Below are positions 14,836-16,079 of a stretch of DNA of 16,079 nt, in pieces; position 1 is the first letter of the stretch, and each line of letters begins with the position of its first letter. Under the pieces are notes generated by a model. The model was not told where the DNA came from and did no database searches. It saw nothing but the letters and a program-made list of their open reading frames with translations. The DNA is taken from the NCBI GenBank assembly GCA_027886795.1, contig JAPCJU010000009.1, positions 1 through 16,079 of the forward strand, in the 5' to 3' direction. Source of the DNA: Nitrososphaerota archaeon. Its GTDB lineage: Archaea; Thermoproteota; Nitrososphaeria; Nitrososphaerales; CADDZS01. A program made the translations under genes and the position numbers.

Positions 14836-15939
14836 AGATTCAGCGATTTTTGCCTTCAGCGACTCGTTGGACTCCAGATAGGATTGGGTCACTCTCGCGT
14901 CTCTCAAGTACCTTTCAACGGGATAATCTCTAATGAATCCATAACCGCCATGGACCCTGATTGAATGCCGGGCAGTTTGGACAGCGGCGCTGGATGCAGA
15001 CACTTTGGCAACGCAACTATCGCGATCTAGCGTTTGTAAAGTCCCGATTTCGGCCGCCGTCTTGTACGTAAGCAATCTGGAGGTCTGGAGGCTGATCTGG
15101 TCCATTGAAATGAAATCCTTGACCGCATAAAACTTTCCTATCTTAGAATTGAATTGGGATCTCTCGTTCGCATACTTTAGTTCAGCATCGAGCGCTGCCT
15201 GACCAATGCCTAAAGCCTGCCCAGCAACGGCTAACCTCGAAGTCGCCAGAATGTGATTTAGGGCGATGCTATTCCCTTCTCCGTCGAAGACTTTGGCATC
15301 TTTGGGAAGACGAAAGCTGTTGAACGAAATCTTTGCAGTTCCGCCAGCCCTCATACCCAATAGTTTCTTTGGAGCGTCAATCTGGAATCCAGAGCTCTCG
15401 CGCTCCTTCGAAAAACAGAAGAAAGTCTTGCCGGCGTCCCTCATCTTTGCCAGGATCAGGAATACACCTGCCGTGTCCGCGCTAAGCACGTATTCAGAAT
15501 GACCGTCTAACACGAAATCCTCGCCTTCAATTTTGCAAGAGACTGTCGAAGTAGGATCTATTGAAAAGGCTCCCATCGTTCCGGAAGCTAGCTTTGGTAA
15601 AAGAGCTGATTTCAGGGCATCATTTGGAGAGTTAAGAATCGCCTCACAGACGACGGCATTATGAAATGAGATCCGTGCTCCCAAAGAACCGGAGACTTTG
15701 GACAGTTCCTCGATTACCAGCAACAGGCTGAGAAAATCTGCTCCAGCGCCGCCATACTCCGAAGGGGTTGTGATTCCGAATAATCCGAGTGAAGGGAGTT
15801 TACTCAGGAGATCGCCCGGAATTCCAGCATCAAGGTCGATCTTGGATGCTTGCGGAGATATCTCATCCTTTGCAAAATCTCGAATGGTCTCCTGCAGCAG
15901 TTCCTGATCTTGGGTCAGCCTAAACTCCAAGCTATTCAC
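14821..15939 (-). CDS. Acyl-CoA dehydrogenase-like protein with altered active site
   Basis: 372 residues with the full acyl-CoA dehydrogenase fold. The helical N-domain (RLTQDQELLQETIRDFAKDE) and the C-domain signatures YANERSQFNSKIGKF and HSIRVHGGYGFIRDYPVERYLRDARV are well kept. However, the middle-domain motif is degenerate: AFSIDPTSTVS (124-134) stands where TEPxAGSD contacts flavin, and the nearby loop is shorter. The catalytic Glu motif YEGT is replaced by SYLESNES, with Leu355 at the base position and Glu356 one residue later. The helix-G position used as base in isovaleryl-CoA dehydrogenase is Ser234. Start GTG 15939 (TTG 15930 is possible). It lies 57 bases after the truncated thiolase gene on the same strand. 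It could be a dehydrogenase for an unusual acyl-CoA, or a non-catalytic partner subunit. Confidence 0.88.
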   Translation of the reverse strand: MNSLEFRLTQDQELLQETIRDFAKDEISPQASKIDLDAGIPGDLLSKLPSLGLFGITTPSEYGGAGADFLSLLLVIEELSKVSGSLGARISFHNAVVCEAILNSPNDALKSALLPKLASGTMGAFSIDPTSTVSCKIEGEDFVLDGHSEYVLSADTAGVFLILAKMRDAGKTFFCFSKERESSGFQIDAPKKLLGMRAGGTAKISFNSFRLPKDAKVFDGEGNSIALNHILATSRLAVAGQALGIGQAALDAELKYANERSQFNSKIGKFYAVKDFISMDQISLQTSRLLTYKTAAEIGTLQTLDRDSCVAKVSASSAAVQTARHSIRVHGGYGFIRDYPVERYLRDARVTQSYLESNESLKAKIAESLLGN

Positions 15940-15996
15940 CCCAGAATGAATTTTTCAACTAGCATTCCACATCTAAAAATAAGAAAATGTTTTCAG

Positions 15997-16079
15997 TCAG
16001 ACTTCGAGTATCATCGAGACAGCTTCTCCTCCGCCGAGACAAAGGGTTACAAGCCCCCGCGCCAGTTTTCTCCTCTTTA
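15997..16079 (-). CDS. Thiolase C-terminus, cut by window edge
   Basis: The last 26 codons of a gene entering from the right edge. They read ARGLVTLCLGGGEAVSMILEV before the stop at 15997-15999. This is the C-terminal signature of bacterial-type thiolases (acetyl-CoA acetyltransferase / 3-ketoacyl-CoA thiolase), in which the Cys of LCLGGG is the second catalytic cysteine and GGG lines the active site. It differs from the archaeal-type thiolase at 11759-12922, so the locus carries two thiolase types. It is on the same strand as the acyl-CoA dehydrogenase-like gene, 57 bases away. Identification rests on a short stretch but the motif is distinctive. Confidence 0.82.
   Translation of the reverse strand, partial: KRRKLARGLVTLCLGGGEAVSMILEV

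Noticed and set aside
1..16079. tRNA, rRNA, CRISPR arrays, insertion sequences or attachment sites
   Set aside because: No spaced repeats, terminal inverted repeats, transposase motifs or tRNA-like elements were seen, and nearly all the sequence is taken by protein genes.

Overview
The window looks like a piece of an archaeal chromosome. The clearest sign is a diphthine synthase gene, since diphthamide is made only in archaea and eukaryotes. Supporting signs are a presenilin-type intramembrane protease, a thiolase paired with a DUF35 zinc-ribbon/OB-fold protein, many TTG/GTG starts, and A/T-rich boxes 25-40 bases upstream of several starts, as expected for short-leader or leaderless archaeal transcripts. 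A heterotrophic member of the Thermoproteota (for example a non-ammonia-oxidising Nitrososphaeria relative) or a Thermoplasmata-like lineage would fit, but the sequence alone does not settle the phylum.

Left part (1-4700): a BlaI/MecI-type repressor gene is followed directly, on the minus strand, by a membrane M48-type metalloprotease cut by the window edge. Divergent from it on the plus strand are a GT-C-like membrane glycosyltransferase and a nine-helix presenilin-family protein. A diphthine synthase with a C-terminal DUF357 domain converges on them from the minus strand.

Right part (4730-16079): a fatty-acid beta-oxidation island. It encodes an acyl-CoA synthetase, two acyl-CoA dehydrogenases (one canonical, one lacking key residues), an enoyl-CoA hydratase, two 3-hydroxyacyl-CoA dehydrogenases, a thiolase with its DUF35 partner, and the C-terminus of a second thiolase. 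It also holds a very divergent electron-transfer-flavoprotein-like pair and a thioredoxin reductase. On paper this gives a full cycle: activation by the synthetase, flavin-dependent oxidation with electrons passed to the ETF-like pair, hydration, NAD-dependent oxidation and thiolysis to acetyl-CoA. An ETF:quinone oxidoreductase is not in the window.

Transcription appears to run in blocks. On the minus strand these are trxB, then enoyl-CoA hydratase - acyl-CoA dehydrogenase - etfB-like - etfA-like, and separately thiolase - DUF35 - hydroxyacyl-CoA dehydrogenase. The second acyl-CoA dehydrogenase lies downstream of the truncated thiolase. On the plus strand are a lone hydroxyacyl-CoA dehydrogenase and the acyl-CoA synthetase. 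Two convergent gene pairs overlap at their 3' ends. No tRNA, rRNA, CRISPR array or mobile element was seen.
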